Source of the DNA: Verrucomicrobiota bacterium
Lineage (GTDB): Bacteria; Verrucomicrobiota; Verrucomicrobiia; Chthoniobacterales; UBA10450
DNA length: 35,146 nucleotides
NCBI GenBank assembly: GCA_003218885.1
Contig: QHOV01000146.1
Coordinates: forward strand, 1-35,146
Direction: 5' to 3'
The position numbers were made by a program, and so were the translations under genes. Of this stretch, positions 25,919 through 34,910 are shown in pieces (the first letter of the stretch is position 1; every line of letters starts with the position of its first letter). Under the pieces are notes generated by a model, which saw only the letters and a program-made list of their open reading frames with translations, made no database searches and was not told the DNA's origin.

Positions 25919-26010
25919 TTTAAAAGTTACATCGTTATATGATTACATCGGGATAGGCGCTGAAACGATTTAACATTGTAACTTTTGTAACGCTTGTAAC
26001 GTTGTAAACC
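25919..26010. repeat. Inverted GTTACAACGTT-type repeat, second copy
   Basis: TTTAAAAGTTACATCGTTATATGATTACATCG ... CGATTTAACATTGTAACTTTTGTAACGCTTGTAACGTTGTAAA. Confidence 0.8.
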
Positions 26011-26022
26011 CTTCAACAATTC

Positions 26023-28410
26023 ATGCCGCCCGTCCTTGAACCACCGCAGGTTCGGCCTTCCACGAAGTATCGACAACGCACGTGGGGATACCGATTCGCT
26101 CTCAGCGTGCTGCGGCTGGTAGTTCTCGGCGCAATTTTTGGAATTATCGTCGGCGGCTATTATCTGGCGCGTCGCGGATTTGGCCGGGAATGGCGGTCTC
26201 TGATCGTAGAGGAATTACACAAACGCGGTGTCGAAGCTTACATAGGGCGCCTGACGCTGGACCCGTTTCGTGGCCTGGTCGCAAAAAATGTAAGGATCTT
26301 CGACTACAAAAATCACGAAAACACGCTTGCCCTGATTAGCGAAGTCTCGCTCGATATCAATTACGCGGCGCTTATCCATCATCAGCCGTTTCTCAACGCA
26401 GTGGATGTCCGCGATGCCCAAATCACCCTCCCACTCAAGACGGCGGATCGAAAAACCGATAAAGCGCACCTCGTCAACTTTCGCGCCCACGTTTATTTTC
26501 CGCCGGAACAAATTTATGTCAGTCAGGCTGAGGGAATCTTCTGCGGAATTCAGATTTCCGTGACCGGACAATTAATCAAGCGCGAGAATTACCAGCCGTC
26601 GCCGCCGATCTCACCTGAAGAATGGCAAAGACGGATGTTGATTGCGCAGCGCTTGTTGAATGAATTGCAAAAGTTCAGGTTCCCAGCCGCAGTTCCATCG
26701 TTGCAGTTAAAGTTTAGCGGAGACGTCGCAGAAATCGAAAAGGCGCACGTAGAGGCGACGCTGCACGGGGACCGATTGCAACGCGGCAGCTATGAAATAA
26801 GAGATCTGTCCGCCGCCGCTGAATGGAATAATCAGCACTTGAACATCGCACATTGCGAATGGAGCGACCGCAAGGGCAGTTTCGTCGGACGCGCTGATTG
26901 GAACTGGGAAAGTAACAACGCCAATTTCCAAGTACGCAGCACCCTGGATTTGAAGGCGTTTCTTGATGCTTTCGGCCTGGGGGAACCGCTCGCCGGCACG
27001 GAATTTTACTCGCCGCCTCTGGTCGAAATCTCCGGGTCGGTAAATTTCGGGCCAGCTGAATTTCGGCCAAAAATCATCGGGCACGCCGCTTTTGAGCAGT
27101 TCAACTACAAGGCGGTGCCGTTCTCCGATCTCACTGCCGATTTTTCGTGGGACGGTGAGCGCACAATGGTTCGCGACCTGCGGGTGCGCCATCAAACCGG
27201 CCAGTTCAGAGCTGATCTCTTCGATGCGCCCGCCGATTTTCGCTTAGACATTGAGAGTACTATATTTCCAGATGCAATCCGTGCGCTTGTTTCTCCGGAG
27301 TTAAGCGAATTTTTGCGGGACTGGGAATGGCAACGTTCGCCCGAAATTCGACTGGTAATCAGGGGCAAAGATCGCAATCCGGGGAGCTGGCGAGGCGATG
27401 GAACCATCACTTTGGGACGTAGCCGGTTCCGCGGCACATCGATGAACAGCGCCAACACCGGAATCCATTTCGCCGATGGCGCACTCACGTGCGAGGACCT
27501 TCACGTGGCACGCGATGAAGGCACCGGCACCGGCAGTTTCACCTACGACTTTAAAAAGCACGAGGTGCGCGTCTCAAATATCAGAAGCTCGTTGAATCCG
27601 GCCGAGGCAATTTTCTGGATTGACCCAAAAATCTGGAAAACGGTGGCGCCGTACAAATTCCGGCGGCCGCCCAATGTCACCGCCAATGGCGTTTACCAAT
27701 TTCGCGGCGGCAAGAACACGCGTCTGGAGATGAAGGTAGATAACGCCAATGGAATGGACTACGTCTTTCTTGGAAAAACGCTGCCATTCGACCGTGTCTC
27801 GGCGCGATTGCTCCTCACCAACGACCGCTTGCAAATTAGTGATGTTCGCGGCGCTCTTCTCGCCGGCAGGTTGCGTGGACAGACTGAGATCTCACTGGCG
27901 CGAAACGATCCCCGTTATCGCGCAAGTGTCTCGGTGAGCGACATCAATTTTCCGCTGCTGACTGATTTGTACTACAACAACAAGACCGCGCAGGGGATGT
28001 TGAGCGGCACGTATGATTTCACCGGTCTCGGCACCGATTGGCGCACGATGCGTGGCCATGGGAAAGTGGAAGTAAGCAATGGAGACGTCTTCGCCATCCC
28101 GATTTTCGGGCCGCTCTCGGGAATTCTGAACCTCATTGTCCCCGGCAGCGGATACAGCATCGCGCATAAAGCGAGCGCCGACTTCAAGGTCGAGAACGGA
28201 ATTATTCATACCGACGATTTCGAGGCTGCTGGAAGCCTCTTTAGCATGCTGGGGCACGGAGATGTTCATTTTCTCGACGACAAGCTCGATTTCAGTATGC
28301 GTTTGAACATGAAAGGCCCCGGCGTGCTGCTCACCCCGATGTACAAACTTTTCGAATACGCCGGCGAAGGAAGCCTCAAGAAACCCGATTGGCATGCAAA
28401 GGTTTTTTAG
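26023..28410 (+). CDS. Large AsmA/DUF3971-like membrane-anchored protein
   Basis: 795 aa; N-terminal TM helix, long beta-rich body, C-terminal GKVEVSNGDVFAIPIFGPLSGILNLIVPGSGYSIAHKASADFKVENGIIHTDDFEAAGSLFSMLGHGDVHFLDDKLDFSMRL typical of AsmA-like C-termini. Confidence 0.8.
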   Translation: MPPVLEPPQVRPSTKYRQRTWGYRFALSVLRLVVLGAIFGIIVGGYYLARRGFGREWRSLIVEELHKRGVEAYIGRLTLDPFRGLVAKNVRIFDYKNHENTLALISEVSLDINYAALIHHQPFLNAVDVRDAQITLPLKTADRKTDKAHLVNFRAHVYFPPEQIYVSQAEGIFCGIQISVTGQLIKRENYQPSPPISPEEWQRRMLIAQRLLNELQKFRFPAAVPSLQLKFSGDVAEIEKAHVEATLHGDRLQRGSYEIRDLSAAAEWNNQHLNIAHCEWSDRKGSFVGRADWNWESNNANFQVRSTLDLKAFLDAFGLGEPLAGTEFYSPPLVEISGSVNFGPAEFRPKIIGHAAFEQFNYKAVPFSDLTADFSWDGERTMVRDLRVRHQTGQFRADLFDAPADFRLDIESTIFPDAIRALVSPELSEFLRDWEWQRSPEIRLVIRGKDRNPGSWRGDGTITLGRSRFRGTSMNSANTGIHFADGALTCEDLHVARDEGTGTGSFTYDFKKHEVRVSNIRSSLNPAEAIFWIDPKIWKTVAPYKFRRPPNVTANGVYQFRGGKNTRLEMKVDNANGMDYVFLGKTLPFDRVSARLLLTNDRLQISDVRGALLAGRLRGQTEISLARNDPRYRASVSVSDINFPLLTDLYYNNKTAQGMLSGTYDFTGLGTDWRTMRGHGKVEVSNGDVFAIPIFGPLSGILNLIVPGSGYSIAHKASADFKVENGIIHTDDFEAAGSLFSMLGHGDVHFLDDKLDFSMRLNMKGPGVLLTPMYKLFEYAGEGSLKKPDWHAKVF

Positions 28411-28417
28411 CAATCAC

Positions 28418-28498
28418 GGAGTGCGGATTGCGGAATGAAGAAAACACAGCGGGTCGCCTCGCGATCTCAAGCCGCAATCCGAAATCCGCGATCCGAAC
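28418..28498. repeat. Inverted GCGGATTGCGG / CCGCAATCCGAAATCCGC repeat
   Basis: CGGAGTGCGGATTGCGGAATG ... GCCGCAATCCGAAATCCGCGATCCG, spanning the nfo start. Confidence 0.75.
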
Positions 28499-29349
28499 TT
28501 CTCTTAGGCGCGCACATGTCCATCCGCGGCGGCCTGAGCATGGCGATTGAGCGGGCGCGTTCGATCCGCTGCACCGCAATGCAAATGTTCGTAAAGAACA
28601 ACATGCAATGGTTTGCCTGCCCACTGAGGCGAGAGGAAATCCGCGCTTTCCTTGATCATGTCCAGCGGGGTGAGTTGTTGTCGGTGTTTGGGCACGCCAA
28701 TTACCTAATCAATCTGGCTGCGACGAATCCGCAGTTTCACGCAAATTCAATTCGCGCCCTCTCGGAGGAACTCACCCGCGCGGATCAGCTTGAATTACCG
28801 TTTCTGGTATTGCATCCGGGTGCGCACCTCGGCGCGGGCGAAGAACCGGCTTTGGAGAAAATCATCGCTTCGATTAATGAGGTGTTTCGCAAAGTCCCAG
28901 ACGTGAAAACGAAGATCGCGCTCGAGACTACAGCCGGACAAGGCTCATGCATCGGTCATCGGTTCGAGCATCTCGCTTTCATCCTTGCCAATGTGCACGA
29001 GCCAGAACGCGTCTGGGTTTGCCTTGACACCGCGCATCTTTTCGCCGCGGGCTACGACATCAGCAACGAACATTCAACGCGAAAGACCCTGCGCGAATTC
29101 GATCGCCTGATCGGCCGGAATCGTCTCGTAGCCGTTCACCTCAACGATTCCAAACCCGCTTGCGGTTCGCGAGTGGATCGACATGAACACATCGGCAAAG
29201 GCCGGATTGGTTTGGATGCTTTCCGCTTCATCATGCGTGACCGCCGTTTCCGCAAGATCCCGAAAGTGCTGGAAACCCCGAAGGGAAAGGACTTGCGCGA
29301 AGACGTGATGAACCTAAAGACGTTGCGCCGATTGGCGGAAGTCGGGTGA
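28435..29349 (+). CDS. nfo: Endonuclease IV (AP endonuclease family 2)
   Basis: LLLGAHMSIRGGLSMAIERA, MQMFVKNNMQW, LVLHPGAHLG, ALETTAGQGSCIGHRFEHLA, VCLDTAHLFAAGYDI, VHLNDSKPACGSRVDRHEHIGKGRIG. Confidence 0.96.
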   Translation: MKKTQRVASRSQAAIRNPRSELLLGAHMSIRGGLSMAIERARSIRCTAMQMFVKNNMQWFACPLRREEIRAFLDHVQRGELLSVFGHANYLINLAATNPQFHANSIRALSEELTRADQLELPFLVLHPGAHLGAGEEPALEKIIASINEVFRKVPDVKTKIALETTAGQGSCIGHRFEHLAFILANVHEPERVWVCLDTAHLFAAGYDISNEHSTRKTLREFDRLIGRNRLVAVHLNDSKPACGSRVDRHEHIGKGRIGLDAFRFIMRDRRFRKIPKVLETPKGKDLREDVMNLKTLRRLAEVG

Positions 29350-29363
29350 CGCTGGCCAAGCGT

Positions 29364-29456
29364 GTCATTCTGAGCGGAGCGAAGCGGTGTCGAAGAATCC
29401 CGCGATTTTACGTTGGAGGCCGCGCAACGGGATCCCTCGACTTCGCTCGGGATGAC
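29364..29456. repeat. Inverted repeat, GTCAT-TTCGAGCGAAG family copy
   Basis: GTCATTCTGAGCGGAGCGAAGCGGTGTCGAAGAATCCC ... GGGATCCCTCGACTTCGCTCGGGATGAC. Confidence 0.9.
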
Positions 29457-29465
29457 GGCGCGGAG

Positions 29466-29834
29466 TTAGTTGATCAACCGAATGGTAAAGGGATACCGAT
29501 AGAACTTTCCCTCGCCAGCTTTGACGGACGCAATGATGACCAGCACCGTGTTCAATACCCATAGCGCGATCAAAATCGGAATGCCTATGAGGACGATGCA
29601 GAGAATTGCCGCAATCGCATCGTAAATCAGCATGGAAATCTGGAAATTGAGTGATTCTTTTCCGTATGCGTCGATCTCAGGTGAGTCGCCGCGTTTCATG
29701 AGCCAAACGACGAGCGGACCGAGAATGTGGCCGACAAAATGAAAGAACAATCCAAGTAATGCGCTGGCGTGGCAGAGGACGCACCACGTTCGGACATCGG
29801 ATGAAGGCGGTGGTGGTGGTGATGATTGGTCCAT
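29466..29834 (-). CDS. DUF4870-like membrane protein
   Basis: WCVLCHASALLGLFFHFVGHILGPLVVWLMKRGDSPEIDAYGKESLNFQISMLIYDAIAAIL. Confidence 0.88.
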   Translation of the reverse strand: MDQSSPPPPPSSDVRTWCVLCHASALLGLFFHFVGHILGPLVVWLMKRGDSPEIDAYGKESLNFQISMLIYDAIAAILCIVLIGIPILIALWVLNTVLVIIASVKAGEGKFYRYPFTIRLIN

Positions 29835-29901
29835 GTTTTAACCTTTCGCTTAGACCAACGACTGCCCGCTGACCGCGAGAAGAGCAAGAAAAAAGATCAG
29901 A

Positions 29902-31164
29902 TCATGCTTCTTTTACGCGCTCGATTTGCGCGCCGAGTTCGCCCAATTTTTCATCGAGACGTTCGTAGCCGCGGTCGATGTGATAGACGCGGCTCACTTC
30001 GGTAATTCCGTCCGCCTTCAATCCCGCAAGTACCAAGGCGGCCGACGCGCGTAAGTCACTCGCCATCACTGGAGCGCCAAAGAGGTGATCGACGCCCTGG
30101 ATCACCGCAGTCGCGCCTTCAAGATCGACATGTGCGCCCATCCGCTTTAATTCAGCGACATGCATGTAGCGTTGCGGAAAAATGTTCTCTGTGATGACAC
30201 TGATGCCGTCTGTCGTCGAGAGTAGCGCGCACATTTGCGCCTGCATGTCGGTGGGAAAACCTGGATATGGCTCCGTCGTTAGCTCTAGTGCACTCGCATC
30301 TCCGTTGGGCAAGATCGAAATCGCATCATCTTTGACGTCGATTGGAAGGCCGCATCGCGCCAGCGCGTCGGTGATCGCGCGAACATGCTCTGGATTTACG
30401 CGCTTAATGGTTACTTCCTTACCGGCAATTGCGCCCGCCACCAGAAATGTTCCCGCTTCGATCCGATCGGGAATGATGTCGTGCTCGACGCCGTGCAATT
30501 GGCGCACGCCTTCGATGATCATTCGGCGGGTGCCAGCGCCTTCTATCTTTGCGCCCATCTTGGTCAAAAAATTTGCTAGATCGACAACTTCCGGTTCCTG
30601 CGCCGCGCCTTCGATCACGGTTGTTCCCTCCGCCAGCACGGCCGCCATCATGACGTTATCGGTGCCGAGAACAGTGGGCCCAAATTTCCCGCGTAAGTTA
30701 ATCACCGCTCCCGTCAATTTCGGGGCAAAAACTTTTATATTGCCGCCTTCCACGCGCACGGCGGCACCCAGCGCCTCGAATCCTTTCAGATGTAAATCGA
30801 TTGGCCGATCGCCAATGACGCAACCGCCCGGCATCGATACGGTCGCTTCTTTACAACGGCCGAGCAGCGGCCCGAGCACGCAAACCGAAGCGCGCATCTT
30901 GCGCACGACATCGTAAGGCGCGACCGATTGCACGTTCTCGGCCGCCACCGTGACTGTTCCGCTGGCGCGTTCCACTTGCGCGCCGAGATGGATCAAAATT
31001 TGCAGCATGTAATGCGTGTCGCTTAGGTCGGGCACGCGATGAACGATGCACGGTTCCCGCGTGAGCAATGTGGCGGCGAGGATTGGCAGCGAAGAATTTT
31101 TCGAGCCGCTGACCTTGATCGATCCAGAAAGCGGATGGCCGCCGTGAATGAGAATTTTATCCAT
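29902..31164 (-). CDS. murA: UDP-N-acetylglucosamine 1-carboxyvinyltransferase
   Basis: MDKILIHGGHPLSGSIKVSGSKNSSLPILAATLL, MPGGCVIGDRPIDLHLKGFEALGA (catalytic Cys region), YPGFPTDMQAQMCALL. Confidence 0.96.
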   Translation of the reverse strand: MDKILIHGGHPLSGSIKVSGSKNSSLPILAATLLTREPCIVHRVPDLSDTHYMLQILIHLGAQVERASGTVTVAAENVQSVAPYDVVRKMRASVCVLGPLLGRCKEATVSMPGGCVIGDRPIDLHLKGFEALGAAVRVEGGNIKVFAPKLTGAVINLRGKFGPTVLGTDNVMMAAVLAEGTTVIEGAAQEPEVVDLANFLTKMGAKIEGAGTRRMIIEGVRQLHGVEHDIIPDRIEAGTFLVAGAIAGKEVTIKRVNPEHVRAITDALARCGLPIDVKDDAISILPNGDASALELTTEPYPGFPTDMQAQMCALLSTTDGISVITENIFPQRYMHVAELKRMGAHVDLEGATAVIQGVDHLFGAPVMASDLRASAALVLAGLKADGITEVSRVYHIDRGYERLDEKLGELGAQIERVKEA

Positions 31165-31993
31165 ACCTCGCAAACAGGAAACGTGTCACACCTGAATAAT
31201 CGGTTTTCGAAGAAATGTCGCGGTAATTTTTTTCCGCCAGAGCAGAAAAAAGCGGCTCGCTCTGACCGATTCCGATCTCCAATGCCAGCATTCCTCCCGG
31301 TCGAAGGCGCGATGGTGCCTGTGCAATCAGTTCGCGAACTAATTCATCACCTCGGGTGCTGGCGAAAACCGCGACCTCCGGATCGTGCAAAACCTCACGG
31401 GAAAGAGTGTGCCGCTCTTGTGTCGAGACATACGGAAGATTTGCGACAATGACATCGAAAACTCCCTCCACATTTTCAAGGAGATTGCTCTTCAGAAACC
31501 GGACCCGCTCGGCCAGGTTTAGCCTCGCTGCATTTTCTTGCGCGAGCGCCAGTGCATCGTTCGAAATGTCGACAGCGAGAATCTGCGCCCCGCGAAATTC
31601 CGCCGCGAGACATAGCGCAATAACCCCGCTGCCGGTGCCAACATCCATAATTTCGGATTTCGGATTTCGGATTTCCGACTTTAAGACCTCAACGAGTTGT
31701 TCGGTCTCAGGCCGGGGTATCATCGCGCGTTTGTCGCAGAGAAAGGTCAGTCCGCAGAATTCGACTGTGCCCAAAAGATGCTGGAGCGGTTCACCCTGAG
31801 CGCGACGCTTCACGAGTTCGCGTAGCGGCGCCAGTTCGGCTTCGGCTAGCTCGCGTTCGAATTCCAAATAAAGTTCGATCCGTTTCCGGCGGAGCACATG
31901 CGCCAGCAAGTGCTCTGCATTCAGTCGCGGACTTTCGAGATCATGTTTCTTGAAATACGCGGTCGTCGCTTGCAGCACTTCAAGCACGGTCAT
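31157..31993 (-). CDS. prmC: Peptide chain release factor N5-glutamine methyltransferase
   Basis: MDVGTGSGVIALCLA SAM motif, NLPYVS (NPPY-like), PRPETEQLVEVL; adjacent to prfA. Confidence 0.93.
   Translation of the reverse strand: MTVLEVLQATTAYFKKHDLESPRLNAEHLLAHVLRRKRIELYLEFERELAEAELAPLRELVKRRAQGEPLQHLLGTVEFCGLTFLCDKRAMIPRPETEQLVEVLKSEIRNPKSEIMDVGTGSGVIALCLAAEFRGAQILAVDISNDALALAQENAARLNLAERVRFLKSNLLENVEGVFDVIVANLPYVSTQERHTLSREVLHDPEVAVFASTRGDELVRELIAQAPSRLRPGGMLALEIGIGQSEPLFSALAEKNYRDISSKTDYSGVTRFLFARYG
31650..31677. repeat. Tandem heptamer TTTCGGA x3 + TTTCCGA inside prmC
   Basis: TTTCGGATTTCGGATTTCGGATTTCCGA; encodes in-frame SEIRNPKSEI on the minus strand. Confidence 0.9.
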
Positions 31994-32045
31994 GCGTCGT
32001 TCTTCTATTACTCCGAGCGAAGTTGGGACGACAGAACCAAATTGC

Positions 32046-33122
32046 TCATGCAGGCGCCGATTCTTTCAACCGCTCAGCTGCATCCGAGGCTTGCAACGCG
32101 CTGATCATCTCGCCCAGATCGCCATCGATTAGGCGATCCAAATTATGAAGCGTCAAGCCGATGCGATGATCGGTCACGCGGTTCTGCGGGAAATTGTAGG
32201 TGCGAATTTTTTCTTCGCGCCCGCCGGTGCCGATCTGGCCACGGCGTTGCGCGCTGTATTTCTCCGCTTCCTCGCGCTGCTTTCGCTCCAGCAACCGCGC
32301 CCGCAAGATCGATAGTGCGCGCTCCTTGTTCTTGATTTGGCTGCGCCCGTCCTGACAGCGCACGATCATGCCGGTCGGAACGTGCATGACCTGCACGGCC
32401 GAGTCAGTCGTGTTCACGCCTTGCCCGCCCGGACCCCCGGCACGCGAAACTTCGATTCGCAAATCTTCGGACTTCAATTCCACATCGACATCTTCCGCCT
32501 CCGGCAATACCGCCACGGTGGCTGTCGACGTATGAATACGACCTTGCGCCTCCGTCGCCGGCACGCGTTGCACACGATGAACGCCGCTTTCATAACGAAG
32601 TTTTCGAAAAACAGATTCGCCGGAAACTCGGAAGATTGCTTCCTTAAATCCGCCGAGCTCTGACGGGCTCGATTCGAGATCTTCGGTTTTCAGGCCGGCA
32701 GATTCTGCGTAACGATGGTACATGCGGTAAAGATCGGCGGCGAAAATCGCCGCTTCGTTTCCGCCCGCTCCGGCACGAATTTCCACGATGGCATCACGCT
32801 CTTCATTTTCATCGGGTGGCAGCAAGGCGATCTGAACATCGCGCTCAAGGTCGCCGACTCGTTTTTCCAAATCCGGGATTTCGTCATCCGCCATAGCAGC
32901 GATCTCGACATCACGCGACATCGCCAGTTCGCGATTGTCATCCAATTGCTTGCGCGCCGCTTCGAGCTCGCCCCACTTTGCCAGCAGTTCCTTAATGTTC
33001 GCGTGCTCACGCATGATCTCGCTCGCGCGTTGGCGGTTGGAAAAAAGCGCCGGATCAGCAATCTCGCGTTCGAGTTGTTCGAAGCGCTCGCGTTTCAGTT
33101 TAATGAGGGAATTAAAGTCCAT
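32046..33122 (-). CDS. prfA: Peptide chain release factor 1
   Basis: MDFNSLIKLKRERFEQLEREI, AGAGGNEAAIFAADLYRMY, SRAGGPGGQGVNTTDSAVQVMHVPTG (GGQ motif), TYNFPQNRVTDHRI. Confidence 0.97.
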   Translation of the reverse strand: MDFNSLIKLKRERFEQLEREIADPALFSNRQRASEIMREHANIKELLAKWGELEAARKQLDDNRELAMSRDVEIAAMADDEIPDLEKRVGDLERDVQIALLPPDENEERDAIVEIRAGAGGNEAAIFAADLYRMYHRYAESAGLKTEDLESSPSELGGFKEAIFRVSGESVFRKLRYESGVHRVQRVPATEAQGRIHTSTATVAVLPEAEDVDVELKSEDLRIEVSRAGGPGGQGVNTTDSAVQVMHVPTGMIVRCQDGRSQIKNKERALSILRARLLERKQREEAEKYSAQRRGQIGTGGREEKIRTYNFPQNRVTDHRIGLTLHNLDRLIDGDLGEMISALQASDAAERLKESAPA

Positions 33123-33179
33123 CTGTAGCCCCGAAAGCATTCGGGGAAGAAGGGCGGCAGTCATAGACAGCCGCTACAG
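33123..33179. repeat. Two-hairpin element, CTGTAG family copy R6
   Basis: CTGTAG-CCCCGAAAGCATTCGGGG ... GGCGGCAGTCATAGACAGCCG-CTACAG, directly abutting the prfA start codon. Confidence 0.8.
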
Positions 33180-33184
33180 TTCAG

Positions 33185-33412
33185 CTAAGCTTTCTTCTCA
33201 GCCCGGGCCGCTTTGGTGCTGCCGTAGCGGCGAGCGAATTTCTCGACGCGCCCGGCGGTATCGACGAACTTTTGTTCGCCGGTGAAAAAGGGATGACAAG
33301 CCGCACAAATACCGATCTTAATATCGCGACGCGTGGAGCGGGTGTGATACACCGCGCCGCACGCACAGACGATGTCGGTCTCGTAATACTCTGGATGAAT
33401 GCCTGCTTTCAT
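33185..33412 (-). CDS. rpmE: 50S ribosomal protein L31 (zinc-binding form)
   Basis: [64 protein letters not shown]. Confidence 0.96.
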   Translation of the reverse strand: MKAGIHPEYYETDIVCACGAVYHTRSTRRDIKIGICAACHPFFTGEQKFVDTAGRVEKFARRYGSTKAARAEKKA

Positions 33413-33462
33413 CTTCAAAACGGAGCGCAGAATGTATCTGCGCACGCGGTTTCCTGCAAGCG

Positions 33463-34866
33463 ATGAAATCGGAAGACCCGATTTTGGCTGCGTGGGAAGA
33501 AACGCTCGCGCGCAAGGGCGATGCGCCCGCGATCTTCAACACAACTGGCGATCTCTTGAGAACGTTCAGCGGCATCGAAGAGCATGCGCATGCTGTGGAA
33601 GCGACAATCGAGCAGGCTCTCGCAGCGAAAGGACGTTCACCCAAGCCCTACAACGCAGGTGCGATTCAAATTGGCAATCATCAAGATTGGCCATCGCTTT
33701 TCCTGGTAAACTTGCGACGGCGAAATGTTTTTCTGCCGATCGATGAATCTATTCCCAAGGAGCAGGCCGACGCAGCGTTTTCGGTCGCGGCAAAGAGTGG
33801 GATTACTGATTGGGGCGATCAGCCGCCTACGCTGTTCAAACTGACTTCCGGCACGACGGCCACGCCGCGGTTGGTGCGTTTTCGCAGCGAGCAGTTGCTA
33901 GCCGATTGCAACCAAATTTGCGACACGATGGGAATTTCCGATGTCGATCTTAACTTTGGCGTGATTCCGATCTCGCATTCGTACGGATTCAGCAATTTGC
34001 TCACGCCGCTGATCGTGCGCGGCGTGCCGATGGTGGTGAGCAATGATCGCACGCCGCGTGCGATACTTGTCGATCTTGCACGCACAGGCGCGACCGTGTT
34101 TCCCGGGATGCCAGTGTTTTATCAGGCGTTTTGCGAGATGGATGATATTCCCGCGGTGCCGAAACTCCGGCTTTGCATTTCCGCAGGCGCGCCGCTTTCG
34201 GCGACCGTCGCAAAAAATTTCTTCGAAAAATTTAAGCAGCCAATCCATTCATTTTACGGCGCGTCGGAGTGTGGCGGGATTTGCTACGACCGCGATGGGA
34301 CGACATTCGAAGACGGCTTCGTCGGCGAACCAATGAAAGATGTTGATGTTGAGATAGTCGATCCTGTCGCGACATCGAGCCAGATTCGCGTGCGGAGCGC
34401 TGCCGTGGGCGACGGTTATTTTCCAGAGACGGACGAAGAGAAACTTAGCGGCGGACTGTTTGTTCCAGACGACCTGCTTGAGCAAAGTGGCTCGGGATTC
34501 AAAATCGTCGGCCGGATCTCAGACGTGATCAACGTCGCAGGAAAGAAAGTGAATCCAGCGGAAGTAGAAGCGCACTTGCTGCGCTTTGGCGGGGTGCGGC
34601 AGGCAGTCGTGTTCGGTCGTCCGGCGGCTGTCGGAGCGTTGCGCAATGAGGAGGTGGCGGCGTGCGTAGTGGCATCCCCGCATATAAGGGAGAGCGACCT
34701 CCTGCGATTTTGCCGGACTGCGTTAAGCGCGTGGCAAGTGCCGAAGCAGATTTTTATCATGGATGCAATCCCAACGAATGAGCGCGGAAAAATCAGCCGG
34801 CGCGACCTGGCGCGGCGGTTCTCCACGACGGGCGAGAGTTCCCCGTTGCGAAGATTGGGCTCTTGA
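33463..34866 (+). CDS. AMP-dependent synthetase/ligase (ANL superfamily)
   Basis: [65 protein letters not shown]. Confidence 0.92.
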   Translation: MKSEDPILAAWEETLARKGDAPAIFNTTGDLLRTFSGIEEHAHAVEATIEQALAAKGRSPKPYNAGAIQIGNHQDWPSLFLVNLRRRNVFLPIDESIPKEQADAAFSVAAKSGITDWGDQPPTLFKLTSGTTATPRLVRFRSEQLLADCNQICDTMGISDVDLNFGVIPISHSYGFSNLLTPLIVRGVPMVVSNDRTPRAILVDLARTGATVFPGMPVFYQAFCEMDDIPAVPKLRLCISAGAPLSATVAKNFFEKFKQPIHSFYGASECGGICYDRDGTTFEDGFVGEPMKDVDVEIVDPVATSSQIRVRSAAVGDGYFPETDEEKLSGGLFVPDDLLEQSGSGFKIVGRISDVINVAGKKVNPAEVEAHLLRFGGVRQAVVFGRPAAVGALRNEEVAACVVASPHIRESDLLRFCRTALSAWQVPKQIFIMDAIPTNERGKISRRDLARRFSTTGESSPLRRLGS

Positions 34867-34910
34867 TAAAGCCTTCACATGGGATTTGCTTACTACGACG
34901 AGGAATGACC

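Noticed and set aside
30182-30916. 244-aa plus-strand ORF opposite murA
   Set aside because: Antisense shadow of a well-conserved gene; composition (Ser/Pro/Ala/Arg rich) typical of a frame artefact.
31990-32035. TCCGAGCGAAGTTGGGACGAC between prmC and prfA, resembling the GTCAT family
   Set aside because: Only a weak partial match with no clear partner arm; cannot be called a copy.
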